A stretch of 64,000 nucleotides of DNA from Calliphora vicina (taxonomy: Eukaryota; Arthropoda; Insecta; Diptera; Calliphoridae): positions 55,196,315-55,260,314 of the forward strand of contig NC_088781.1 of the NCBI RefSeq assembly GCF_958450345.1, given 5' to 3'. Positions 42,594 through 53,739 of the stretch are shown here, in pieces. Position 1 is the stretch's first letter. Each line of letters opens with the position of its first letter. The position numbers and the translations under genes are program-made. The notes beneath the pieces are model-generated. The model ran no database searches and was not told the DNA's origin. It saw only the letters and a list, made by a program, of their open reading frames with translations.

Positions 42594-42795
42594 CCCCCTG
42601 TCTATACCTAATACATTTTTATCATGATAAACGTTAAAATGGTTATCAAGATAGAATTCAGGTATGGTCCCCATTTATTATTAGTATTCTTGCATCGTTA
42701 TGACAAAATTGCTAGTTGTTTTGTTCAGACAACTTTGTCTTGTCAACAAGCGTCATTAATTGTTATAATAAATATTTGTCAAGTATAGACAGGGG
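42594..42795. mobile_element. MITE family A, copy 3
   Basis: Left CCCCCTGTCTATACCTAATA after TAA; right AAATATTTGTCAAGTATAGA then CAGGGG. Relative to copy 1 it has extra AACTTTGTCTTGTCAACAAG text, shared with copy 2, so copies 2 and 3 are the longer form. Confidence 0.8.
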
Positions 42796-42830
42796 TTTAG
42801 TAATATGTATAAATATTTAATGAAATATAT

Positions 42831-42983
42831 ATGATGTCCTGTGACTTTCTGAAAAGTCAAACATTTGATATCAATATAATGGAAAATAAAAAAGCCCCAA
42901 AGCCTAAAATTAAATTGCCTCAAAGTGCACTGCTTAGTACCACTGCTGTGGTTGATACAATGGAAACTTTTCCAAATATTTAA
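42831..42983 (+). other. Short ORF of 50 codons with non-random composition
   Basis: Reads MMSCDFLKSQTFDINIMENK, then KAPKPKIKLPQSALLSTTAV and VDTMETFPNI, then TAA; after the stop the same frame continues LIDPNPDKLKSNL. Pro/Lys/Leu content unlike the AT-driven ORFs nearby. It lies about 2.9 kb after the candidate donor at 39887, so it could be an exon or a pseudogene piece. Function unknown. Confidence 0.3.
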
Positions 42984-43450
42984 TTAATAGATCCCAATCC
43001 AGACAAATTAAAAAGTAATTTGTATTTTTTTAGTATTTCTTTGATATATACTTATGTACATTTACATAACAAATAAGAACATAATTAATTATATGCTGAA
43101 AGTAGAAAACAAACTGAAAATTATTCATTGTTATGGTATTGACTAGGGTTTCTAATTTCTTGTACTTTTTCCAATATTATTCATTCATTATATTTTCTAA
43201 ATGTGAATATCCTTATAAGCTGTAATGTTTCAAATTAAATCGTATAGATATATTGTAGTGCCACCAAAGCCTTATAACTTAATTGTCTATAACAAAAGTC
43301 CTTAAGTTCATAGATATTTTTTTTGCCAATTTGTTTTTCTAAAAACCTAACGTAGTTGTTGAGATTTGAAATTAAATAAAATTCATAAAATATCAACCAC
43401 TCACTTTTAGAAAAAATTAAATATTAATTTCAAAATGGGTCAAATTTGAA

Positions 43451-44627
43451 TGTGTGTGAAGTTAAATTCGAATTTAACTAGCACAGACAAAAACCACATT
43501 TTTTAACATTGATCATTTTACAGTCAACATAGCACTGTTAAGCACTTAACATTCATCATAAATAAATTGTAGTACATGAAATATATCTGAAATATGTATC
43601 TGAAATAATTTCAGAACTATAAATAATAAAAAATAAATTTCTGACGTGAAATAAAAGTAAGATAGTAAGAATTAATATTGGAATTTAAATAAAATTGAGT
43701 TTTTTGAAAACAAAAGTTGGAGAGGATTAGTGACCATTTTGGGAACTGGGTGAAAGGTTCGCATACTACACTATATAGAAATGTTGGTGCAATGAGCACT
43801 TGTTGGAACTGTTATAGTGGGATACCTGAAATAATCTTGGGATTTGAGAAATTTCGACATGAATAATTTTATTTTTTTTTTGAAAAATTTTCTGTAGAGG
43901 AGTTTTGTCCATTTTGGGAATTGTGTGGAAGGTTCGCATATTACACTATATAGATATGGTGGTCCAAGAGGTACTTGTTGGAACTGTGGTAGTGGGATAT
44001 CTGAAATAATCTTGGGATTTGAGAAATTTTGACTTGAAAAATGTAATATTGCTGGAGAGGATTAGTGTCCATTTTGGGAATTGTGTGGAAGGTTCGCATA
44101 TTACACTATATAGATATGGTGGTCCAAGAGGTACTTGTTGGAACTTTAATAGTGGGATATCTGAAATAATCTTGGGATTTGAGAAATTTCGACTTGAAAA
44201 TGTTATTTTTTGAAAAATTTTCTGGAGAGGATTTTTGTCCATTTTGGGAATTGTGTGGAAGGTTCGCATATTACACTATATAGATATGGTGGTCCAAGAG
44301 GTACCTGTTGGAACTGTATTAGTGGGACATCTGAAATAATCTTGGGATTTGAGAAATTTCGACTTGAAAAATAAAATTTTTTTAAAAATTTTATAGAGAG
44401 GATTTTTGTCCATTTTGGGAATTGTGTGGAAGGTTCGCATATTACACTATATAGATATGGTGGTCCAAGAGGTACTTGTTGGAACTGTATTAATGGGATA
44501 TCTGAAATAATCTTGGGATTTGAGAAATTTCGACTTGAAATTTTTTTTTTTTTTTTAAACATTTTCTGGAGAGGACTTTTGTCCATTTTGGGAATTGTGT
44601 GGAAGGTTCGCATATTACACTATATTA
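43451..44627 (+). repeat. Left arm of the foldback element, six units
   Basis: Units carry CCATTTTGGGAATTGTGTGG at about 43734 (variant), 43909, 44069, 44239, 44409 and 44583, then GGTTCGCATATTACACTATA and TGAAATAATCTTGGGATTTG. Unit length is 160-174 bp, set by a variable A/T spacer. Confidence 0.85.
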
Positions 44628-46455
44628 TTCACAATTCCCAAAATGGACAAAAGTCATCTCCAGAAAATGTTTCAAAAAAAAAAAAAAAAATTTCAAGTCG
44701 AAATTTCTCAAATCCCAAGATTATTTCAGATATCCCACTAAAACAGTTCCAACAAGTACCTCTTGGTCCACCATATCTATATAGTGTAATATGCGAACCT
44801 TCCACACAATTCCCAAAATGGACACTAATCTTCTCCAGAAAATTTTTCAAAAAAAAAATTAAATTATTCAAGTCGAAATTTCTCAAATCCCAAGATTATT
44901 TCAGATATCCCACTACCACAGTTCCAATAAGTACCTCTTGGTCCACCATATCTATATAGTGTAATATGCGAACTTTCCACACAATTCCCAAAATGGACAC
45001 TAATCCTCTCCAGCAATATTACATTTTTCAAGTCAAAATTTCTCAAATCCCAAGATTATTTCAGATATCCCATTAATACAGTTCCAACAAGTACCTCTTG
45101 GACCACCATATCTATATAGTGTAATATGCGAACCTTCCCCACAATTCCCAAAATGGACAAAACTCCTCTACAGAAAATTTTTCAAAAAAAAAAATAAAAT
45201 TATTCATGTCGAAATTTCTCAAATCCCAAGATTATTTCAGATATCCCACTACCACAGTTCCAACAAGTACCTCTTGGACCACCATATCTATATAGTGTAA
45301 TATGCGAACCTTCCACACAATTCCCAAAATGGACACTAATCCTCTCCAGCAATATTACATTTTTCAAGTCAAAATTTCTCAAATCCCAAGATTATTTCAG
45401 ATATCCCACTACCACAGTTCCAACAAGTACCTCTTGCTCCACCATATCTATATAGTGTAATATGCGAACCTTCCACACAATTCCCAAAATGGACAAAAGT
45501 CCTCTCCAGAAAATTTTTAAAAAAATTAAATTTTTAAAGTCGAAATTTCTCAAATCCCAAGATTATTTCATATATCCCACTACCACAGTTCCAACAAGTA
45601 CATCTTGGACCACCATATCTATATAGTGTAATATGCGAACCTATTCCCAAAATGGACAAAAATCCTCTCCAGAAAATTTTTCAAAAAAAAAATAAAATTA
45701 TTCAAGTCGAAATTTCTCAAATCCCAAGATTATATCAGATATCCCACTACCACAGTTCCAACAAGTACCTCTTGGTCCACCATATCTATATAGTGTAATA
45801 TGCGAACCTTCCACACAATTCCCAAAATGGACAAAAATCCTCTCCAGAAAATTTTTCAAAAAAATACTATTTTTCAAATCAAATTTTCTCAAATCCCAAG
45901 ATTATTTCAGATATCCCACTACCACAGTTCCAACAAGTGCTCCTTGCACCAACACTTCCATATAGTATAGTATGCGAACCATTCACCCAGTTTCCAAAAT
46001 GGTCACAAATCATCTCGAGCTTTTTTTTTAAAAAACTTAAGTTTTCTCAAATCCCAAGATTATTTCAGGTATCCCACTATAACAGTTCCAACAAGTGCTC
46101 ATTGCACCAACATTTCTATATAGTGTAGTATGCGAACCTTTCACCCAGTTCCCAAAATGGTCACTAATCCTCTCCAGCTTTTGTTTTCAAAAAACTCAAT
46201 TTTATTTAAATTCCAATATTAATTCTTACTATCTTACTTTTATTTCACGTCAGAAATTTATTTTTTTATTATTTTTTTTATTTTTTATAGTTCTGAAATT
46301 ATTTCAGATACATATTTCAGATATATTTCATGTACTACAATTTATTTATGATGACTGTTAAGTGCTTAACAGTGCTATGTTGACTGTAAAATGATCAATG
46401 TTAAAAATGTGGTTTTTGTCTGTGCTAGTTAAATTCGAATTTAACTTCACACACA
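44628..46455 (-). repeat. Right arm of the foldback element, ten units
   Basis: Inverse units with TTCCCAAAATGG near 44634, 44812, 44983, 45147, 45321, 45480, 45638, 45819, 46002 (degenerate) and 46151 (outer variant). Period 148-184 bp. Four more units than the left arm, so the arms changed unequally. Confidence 0.85.
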
Positions 46456-46540
46456 TCAAATTTGAACCGAAAACATTGTGAAGGATAAAAGAAGTAATCA
46501 CTATCATTTTAATAAATAAAACTTTTTTTCTTCTTATTTC

Positions 46541-46682
46541 TAGGCGTTTTAATATTTTTCCAAAAAACCGGTTAAACGGTTATTATAAAAAAAACCAAAC
46601 CGAAACCGGTTTATATTAAATTACCAGTTTTCGAAGAAACCGAAAACCGGTTTCTAAAAATGTCGAAGAATCGATCACCCTA
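46541..46682. mobile_element. Short ACCGGTT-type hAT-like fragment
   Basis: TAGGCGTTTTAATATTTTTC at the left, AAACCGGTTAAACGG and CGAAAACCGGTTTCT inside, inverted TAGGGTGATCGATTCTTCG at the right. No matching 8-bp duplication (CTTATTTC versus GTAGGAAC). Confidence 0.5.
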
Positions 46683-46689
46683 GTAGGAA

Positions 46690-47200
46690 CACTAGCATTG
46701 ACAAAATAATGGAAACTTGGGTTTCATTTGTCCAAACCCCTTTTAGTTCTTAGCATTTTGTTGGATATATTGAACCAATTAAATATTAATTCGTTTCCTG
46801 GAAAAACTTCCCTCGTGGTATAATTTTGTGTCCGTATTTTGCTATCCATAATTTTCAATAGGTTTTCTATGAGATTGAGATCTGGAGATGTGATAGGCCA
46901 CTTCAAACCACGTACCACTGGTTAAAACCTTAGAAGTGTCATGCTGGAATATTCAAACTAGGGACATATTTTCCTCAGAGTACATGACATCTATTAAAAT
47001 AGATCTGTATCCAATAATCGTATATTTTTTATATTAATTGGACCCATACCTTGCTTTGGAAAACAGCCCCACTCCATAATATTACTTGACTGTTTTATTT
47101 GTGCACTTGGGGTCGTCTTTCAAGTATTCTCCCATCACTGCCTCTGAAATTATATCTGGATTCATTCGAAATGAGAACAGTATTCCACTTCTGTCTCGAT
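46690..47200 (-). pseudogene. Tc1-like transposase C-terminal remnant
   Basis: A terminal-repeat-like CACTAGCATTGACAAAATAA with TGGAAAC is at 46690-46717. On the minus strand 46724-46918 gives LKWPITSPDLNLIENLLKIM, the third catalytic E region. 47080-47190 gives KWNTVLISNESRYNFRGSDG and ILERRPQVHK, the first catalytic region with D replaced by N. Decayed. Confidence 0.75.
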
Positions 47201-47479
47201 CAGTTTAAATATAAGAGGTTTTTTCGCTTAATTTGCCCTGAGGCTTACAGTTCTAGAACTAATATTTTATTTTAGATTATTAATAACCTTCCGGGGTTTA
47301 ATTTTTGGTAAATTCTTAAACTCTATTGCTATAAATTATCTTTTTTGGGAGTCTTCCATCCAAATGTTGAGTTTTTACAGTAACTTTCTAACGAATATTT
47401 TTCTTATAATTTTTAAAACTACTGCATTAAATCGTTTATTATTTTGGTTGTTAAATATTAGCAGGGTCTTCCCATAAGA

Positions 47480-48150
47480 ACTTCCGAACTTTGACAGTTG
47501 ATAGCGACCATATTGTTAAAGCTACATCTGCCGAATTCGCTGTATTTTATTCAGTTTGTTTTGTAAAATCATCATAGACGGATATAGCGATCAAAAACTC
47601 TTGCAAATGATGAAATTGTTTTATCAAAATGGGTATTCGGGTAACGTTCCGCGCTCTTCGTCCATTTGAAATAATCAGTACCATTTTTGTATGAATGAGA
47701 ACGTTAACAATCTAAATTTTTTTTAATTTGGCAGGATACCAATCCACATGAGATCCAAAAGCGATCAATACATCCCGAAAAAGTCACTGTTTGGTGTGGA
47801 TTTTGGACTGGCGGCGTCATAGGTCCATATGTCAGGTCATCCGCGTCAACTATGTGCGATGTCTTCGTTGATTTCCAACTTCTTTTGGTCTAAGTTAAAT
47901 TATGTGGACCCAAACAACATGTGGTTTCAACTGCTCCTACCACATTGAACATTCTGCACGATCAATTTAAGGGCATGGTTATCTCACGTGGAGGTGACTT
48001 TTTAGATTTTTTTGTGGGATTTTCTGAAGTTGCAGGTATATGCGAAAAATCCACAAACCACAGCGGCCCTCATTGCCAATATAATCCAGGCCATCGGCTA
48101 AATTCCGCCTGCCTTATACGCCAGAGTCATGGAAAATTTGACATTTGTAA
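47480..48150 (+). pseudogene. Mariner-like transposase remnant, sister of 22.1-22.8 kb
   Basis: Frames give MGIRVTFRALRPFE, IQKRSIHPEKVTVWCGFWTG, GVIGP, FFWSKLNYVDPNNMWFQ, TLNILHDQFKGMVISRGGDF and KNPQTTAALIANI. Order as in the minus-strand copy. Frameshifts and stops present. Confidence 0.7.
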
Positions 48151-48159
48151 GTAAAAATG

Positions 48160-49036
48160 TTCTACTCTGAAATTCATTTTAATTTTACAACGCAAAATTC
48201 TTTATTAAACAATGTTATTTACATTGTTAAAAGATGCTCACATCTCCGATTCGTAGTAATTACTCATTTCCAAAGCTATGAAGTGCCAAATCTCTAAGTT
48301 TTTCCACAATTCATGTTTATTATAACCTTCAAATATAGTAAGTCCGTTCGTAGGAGCATCTATAAGTTATCCAGAATATCCACTCCAATATATAGGATTG
48401 CTAATGAAAAATTGTAAAAATGACGATGAAGAGCATAACAAAATCGCATGTTTGATGACAGTGCTAAACTGCACTATGTAGGGCAACAATACGCAATATC
48501 ACATTAGATTGCGAAATAAGATTTTAACCTATTTTATTATATTAATTTTTATAAATAAAACATCAATTGTTTTTAATTGAGCATTTGTATTCGCATATTT
48601 CAATGTCATGTAATTTTCTTTACATATTGCATTTTTACTTGCCAGTTCATATACATACATTCATGTAAATGCCCGTCAATTAAACACGCGTCATGTAATT
48701 ATACATATGTAGATACGTAAATTTGTTCGTTACACTGTAATTACGTTTTTAACACTGGATTTTCTTTTTGTTTTTCTAATTCTTATATATAGTCTATCTT
48801 GAATTATGGACCGTATTTTTATGCATTTAATTAAGTTCTTAAATTGGTTCTTGGTATTTGTATTTGTTATTTCAAATATTTATGAGAAAAAGTCCTAATT
48901 CGGTAGGACATTACGCCAAAAACAACACTTAGCGATTTTCCTAATTTCCCTGCAATTCCTATTTATTCTCAATATATATTAATGCAGAATGCTATGTGTT
49001 GCAGTATACATCCACTTGTCATTAAAGCTACGTATA
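48160..49036. other. AT-rich DNA
   Basis: No supported feature. Confidence 0.45.
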
Positions 49037-49168
49037 CACTGTTGTCAGATTGTCAGAAACATGCTCAGAAAATGGTTAACACAACCATAAGAACTTATGT
49101 TGAAACATATGGTTGTTAACCATTTATTAAACATTTTCTGACAATTTTGTAAGAATATGACAACTTTG
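49037..49168. mobile_element. Imperfect foldback MITE
   Basis: Left GTTGTCAGATTGTCAGAAAC then AGAAAATGGTTAACACAACC; right is the inverse (GGTTGTTAACCATTTATTAA, ACATTTTCTGACAATTTTGT). About 130 bp. Confidence 0.6.
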
Positions 49169-49169
49169 T

Positions 49170-50235
49170 ATTAAAGGACTAACTTCGAAATTAAACGTAA
49201 AGAGTCGCAAATATTTCTTTTCGGCTAGAGATACAAATCTAATTTACAACTGTGTACTACTCCTTATTGGTAAGAATCCATCTTGCAAATAATTTAATAA
49301 ATAATTGGAAAATTCCAAATCTTTTTATTTTATTCATTCCTTTTCGTTTTATATTGTTTGTTAAATTATTCTGAGTACAAAATCTAAACGATTTTGTTAG
49401 GTTATAATTGCAAAATTCTTCAATACAGTAGCTAAAATTTTTTAAATTTCTCTACAATAACCCTGATTAATTAGTTTGGTGTAAATATTTTAGCCTTCGC
49501 AATTAAGTGGGATTTCAATGTTAAGTTTAGATAAATAAATAGCTATTAAATATTGATTTTTCTAATAACAATTTTAATAGAAACAAACAATTAAATAATT
49601 AAAGACCTACATCAATTAAATATTTATTATCACCTATAGAACAACATTTAAAATACATGTATTTGTAATTATTTGACCAATTTATAAGAAATGCTGTAAT
49701 GTTGTACGACTCTTGATGGATTTCGTTGGTGTTTATAATAAATAAGTTAGTGGAAATTACCTACAATTAAAAGAATGTGAAATAATTAAAGCTTTCTAAA
49801 CGGAAATAACAAATGAAATATATTCAACAAATAAAAATAATGATTTGACTGTGTGCATGTTATAATAGTCCATGTAATGAAATTGCAAATCATTTAGTAT
49901 TTAAAATTGCGATATCTTTTTTAATTTTCGATATTACTCAGAACCGTTTAAGTACTGACTTAATTAATACATCTCAGTTTTTTTTTCACTTAAACATTAC
50001 AATTTTAATAAAAAATCCAACACCTGTTTAATACCCACCACCAAAAATATAGGGGATTTTTTTGTAATTCGATTTATAACATATCCAAATATTGGATGTG
50101 TTATTCCGTACTTTCATATTTCTAAGATAAATTTTAATTTATTAGATTTGCTATTAAAATATAATTATAGTAAATTTCAGCATTTTTAATAATTCAAGTT
50201 TAACAAAAATACATTTATAGAATGTGGTTATACTT
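49170..50235. other. AT-rich DNA
   Basis: No supported feature. Confidence 0.45.
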
Positions 50236-50239
50236 CCTA

Positions 50240-50500
50240 GTATTGGACAAATAATGGAAACTTTTAAACTTCAGCAATAAGCTAATATCATAATTTTTAA
50301 CCGTGACTTCATTCAATATTAATAGTTATTAAAAATGGCTAGATTCCAAACAATCAAAACAATAAACGATTTTAATGCTGATTTGAAGCCAACAACTATC
50401 TGTGATAAATATTTATTTAATAAATCAGCTGCTTCAAAAATTTGAAAGAAAGATCTCTTAAAACTATTCCAAGACATGATCAATTAATAGCAAGATAGTT
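50240..50500 (+). pseudogene. Tc1-like element 5' end with transposase N-terminus
   Basis: CTAGTATTGGACAAATAATG with GAAAC resembles the end at 46690. From 50335 the ATG frame reads MARFQTIKTINDFNADLKPT, ICDKYLFNKSAASKI, stop, a Tc1/mariner HTH with the SKSxVSxI-like turn. Truncated near the LINE cluster. Confidence 0.6.
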
Positions 50501-50550
50501 TAAAATTGGAAATTAGTTTTCTAACTGTTAGCTGCAGGGAAAATGAGACT

Positions 50551-50945
50551 GGTCTAGGTTAGGTTAACAGGCAGCCGCATATCAGAGAGAGCATGGTAGA
50601 GAGATCAGCTCACTTGGGTCCAAACAGTAGGTCCCTTTGTGTTACCTGAAAATATAAATAATAGAAGGCCGGATAGTGAAGAAAAGAGAAAGGGAAAGAC
50701 AGATAGAATAAAGGAGTAGAAGATGAAAAGAGGAAGGAGGTGAGAAGAAGAGAGGTGAGATGAATAGTATGCATCAATCATTTGTATCAGAATAGTATGC
50801 CAATTGCTATTCCTAATAAAGGCATTAATGCACTCAATATCCGAAATCTCAAAAAGAATGATGAGAAATGATGTCCCAGAAACTTGATGCGTAGATTTCC
50901 AAATGCCGGGCAATGACAAATAAGATCATTCTCCTTTTTGGTATG
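50551..50945 (-). pseudogene. LINE 3' fragment A
   Basis: Minus strand: ORF end with ENDLICHCPAFGNLRIKFLG, EISDIECINAFIRNSNWH, then 3' UTR (GGGACCTACTGTTTGGACCC, AAGTGAGCTGATC) and tail AACCTAACCTA. Corresponds to the last part of the 24.2-kb LINE ORF (VRRMDSFIRASGWF). Confidence 0.75.
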
Positions 50946-51680
50946 ATATAGTAATCAGGCAGCCGTCCAAAACCTTCGTCTCGTACAGCTCACTTGGGTC
51001 CAATAATCGTAATCTTTGTGATATCTGAAGAGTAAATGAAAACTGAAAGAAGTTGGAGAAAAGGGAAGTCTATAGATTGAGTTAAAAAGAAAATTTGCAA
51101 GAGTAGAGTTTAGATTGAAATAGGAGGAGAAGAGGTTGAGAATTCAAAGAATTCAACTAACGCAGACCATCATGGTATAGTTGATAGGTCCCTAAGAGGT
51201 GCAATTTGCATGTTCGGTTTTATCAACCATCTGCTTTCTCTGATAAAGGCGTCTATGTACCTTAGTTCCTTCACAGATAACCCGGAAGGATCGCTCTCAC
51301 CACAAAAGAAGTGGAGGATGGTTTCTTCCTCATTCTGACAACTTCTGCAGAAGTCGTGATAAGGTAACCCAAGACTTGCGGCATGAGTACTGAAAGTGCA
51401 GTGCCCGGTGATCATCGCCACCATGTTGCTGAGTCGTATTCGTTGTAGTCGAAGTAGATACGACGTGTGTTTATCATCCTCGTAATGGCACAAGTGGATT
51501 CATTACCCCACCTTGCTTGGGAAAGTTCGCAATATGCGTTATGTATCAGTCTCCGACATCAAGGCTCCTATTCCCGCCAAGTAATCAGCAATACAATTGC
51601 CCTCATTGTCCCTGTGTCCACGACTACGTCGCTGTAGTTCGCAATGCTGCTGTTATCAGGATTGCCATGCTTCTTAATAC
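50946..51680 (-). pseudogene. LINE 3' fragment B
   Basis: Minus strand: RNase H end RGHRDNEGNCIADYLAGIGA, then 51170-51493 with LSNMVAMITGHCTFSTHAAS, FCRSCQNEEETILHF and VKELRYIDAFIRESRWL. 3' UTR signature GGACCCAAGTGAGCTG near 51000. Tail lacks CCTAA units. Confidence 0.75.
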
Positions 51681-51739
51681 CCTTTCAAAGAGTATATTAT
51701 GCCCTCTACCATAATATAGGTTTAGTAACCGTGTAAACT

Positions 51740-52145
51740 AGCCAATTCATGTTCCAGGGTCTAATAACCCATCCCTGGGTTTAGTCGGGGCCATATAATT
51801 CTGGTTATCGTACAGGTGGGTTCACATCCCCATCTTGTAAAAGTTACTAATTTGTAGCTTGCAATTAGATAGTGGGATCCCACAAAGGAAGGCGACTTTT
51901 TTCGCCAAAACATTAGCAACACAGTTGCCCGAAATATCTCCATGTCCACGTACACACATGAGCACGACTGTTGAATGTCTCGCCATCCTATTTAAGAATG
52001 CCCGGAATTCCTGGACTAAGTTCAATGTTGTATACACACCTGTCAGAGATTTTATTGCGGATTGACTATCAGTATATATACGAATATCCCTGCCTGATAT
52101 CTTGTTATAACTGAGTCAGTTAGCCAATATCACTAGTTCTAGAAC
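51740..52145 (-). pseudogene. LINE RNase H fragment C
   Basis: Minus strand: IRIYTDSQSAIKSL, VYTTLNLVQEFRAFLNRMAR, CVRGHGDISGNCVANVLAKK, then TRIIWPRLNPGMGY. Aligns with the RNase H of the 24.2-kb LINE; 3' part missing. Confidence 0.75.
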
Positions 52146-52149
52146 GGGT

Positions 52150-52648
52150 TTCATCAGAACAAGTTCCAACTTTTTTTTTTTTAATTCTGAATTATTATTT
52201 TAGAGAATTAAACTTAAATTGAATTAGTTAAATCGAAGCTATGAGTATAACTAATTTAGATTTTCCTCGAAATGTTTAAATAAGATGTTAATAATCAAAT
52301 AAATAGGTAAACGAATTTTTAAAAATGTTTTATAGTTTTTTGATAAACTAGAAACTTTAAGCCATTAAATTGCACTGTTATTATATTGCACGATATGTAT
52401 TTTGGTTGACTATTATGAAACACTTAAAAACTATAATCTATTTTTAGATAATGTTATCAAAATATGCATTATACAATAATAGTGTGTCGCTTTGTATAAT
52501 ATCAAAATTAGGTGATTCAAGTTTTCATATCGTTAACGAATTATTTAAGAGATTTATTAGCGATAAGCATTTATTCCGATAGAACTTTTGTTTGGGGGTC
52601 AATAGAAGTTAAATTTTAAAAGTATAACAGATTAAATAAATAAAATAA
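52150..52648. other. AT-rich DNA
   Basis: No supported feature. Confidence 0.45.
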
Positions 52649-52650
52649 TA

Positions 52651-53733
52651 CAGTGAGTGACAATACAATGGAAACAATTTTCAATATTCAACTAAAAGCT
52701 CTTAAGAAATTGATTATATTTTTACTATGTCTATTTCACAACAAAATAATTCTGAAAATATAAAAAAAAAACTAAGAAGTTTATTATGATGATGGGAAAA
52801 CAATAGAATCTTAGGTTTAATTTTTTCAAAAATTGTCTGACCCTTTTAGGGCGAGTTTTTGACTTGAAGATTGGAGATTAAATTAAGTTTAATCTACGAA
52901 TTTAGTTTTTGGATAGTCGTTTAAGAAACTTTGATTTTTCAAAATGTTTCCAATTTATTTTCTCAATACACACAGTCTGCTATAGGGTTCTATAAGTCGA
53001 TTGTTCGAACAATCGTCTATTTCCTGAAAAAAGTCGAAAAGTCGAAATCGACTTTTTGGTTGGAAAAAAGTCGAACACTCGATTATGTTATCTCAAAAGT
53101 CGAATAGTCGAAAATAGTCGATAAAAGTCGACTTTTTAGATTGTTAAAAAAAATATTGCACTTGCATTTTTTGTAGTGTATGCTAATATATGTAAATAAT
53201 AAATAAATGTTTATAAAATAAAGCTTTTTTCTACACAAAATTCTTACATTATTCTAACTATTATCGCCTAGATAAATTTAATTTTTATTGCTAAACATTA
53301 CAAAAGGCGCATCAATAAATGTAGAAACCATGTATTTTTTACAAGAAATGGTTAAAAGTTAAAAAAAGTCGGAAAGTCGAAAATAGTCGAAAAAAGTCGA
53401 AAAGTCGATTAACTAAAAATTCGAAAAGTCGATTTTTCATAAACTACCAAAAGTCGAAAGTTCGAAAAGTCGACTTTTTAAAAAACGGAAAAAGTCGAAA
53501 GGTCGAAAAGTCGACTTTTTGTTTCAGCTTAGAACCCTAGTCTGATACTATTTTCTTCTTCTTATTAATAAAGTACTTATTGTTTTGATATCAAAATGTT
53601 CGGACGTTGTGGCAATACTATGAAGATTAAACTAGAATCCAAAAACATCAAAGTGGATTCACGTTAGATTAGTTTTAGTCTTAGTTACGGAATATTGTTT
53701 TAAAAAAAGTTTCCATTGCATTATCACTCACTG
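52651..53733. mobile_element. Tc1-type MITE hosting an hAT-like MITE
   Basis: TA flanks at 52649-52650 and 53734-53735. Ends CAGTGAGTGACAATACAATG and inverted CAGTGAGTGATAATGCAATG, each followed by GAAAC. Without the inner element about 518 bp. No transposase. Confidence 0.85.
52983..53539. mobile_element. hAT-like MITE with GTCGAC repeats, 557 bp
   Basis: Ends TAGGGTTCTA and inverse. 8-bp duplication GTCTGCTA / GTCTGATA (52975-52982, 53540-53547), one mismatch. More than ten AAAGTCGAC- or AAAGTCGAAA-type boxes fill both halves, for instance AAAAGTCGACTTTTT. Confidence 0.8.
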
Positions 53734-53739
53734 TATACC

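Larger units (their letters stand above)
43451..46455. mobile_element. Foldback element (FB/MULE-NOF-like) of inverted tandem repeats
   Basis: 3005 bp. Ends are identical inverse copies starting TGTGTGTGAAGTTAAATTCG. TCAAATTTGAA flanks it directly at 43440-43450 and 46456-46466, a 9-11 bp target duplication like that of FB and Mutator-like elements. The outer 280-300 bp of each arm are unique and nearly identical. The inner parts are tandem units of about 170 bp: six in the left arm, ten in the inverted right arm, meeting near 44628. No transposase is present. Confidence 0.85.

Noticed and set aside
43946..45892. Family of similar ORFs of 60-177 codons (MRTFHTIPKMDK..., MRNFDLKN..., MEGSHITLYRYGGPRG...)
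   Set aside because: They arise from the tandem units of the foldback element read in several frames on both strands; no codon bias or separate conservation.
43451..46455. CRISPR-like array
   Set aside because: Units are about 170 bp without short repeat/unique spacer structure, and the DNA is eukaryotic.
43144..46682. One large hAT-like element from TAGGGTTTC (43144) to ACCCTA (46682) hosting the foldback
   Set aside because: Flanks GTATTGAC and GTAGGAAC match at only five of eight bases and the left end lacks ACCGGTT boxes.
50605..50919. 104-codon ORF with hydrophobic C-terminus as a membrane protein
   Set aside because: N-terminal half is the end of a LINE ORF (ISDIECINAFIRNSNWH); the rest is antisense of purine-rich 3' UTR.
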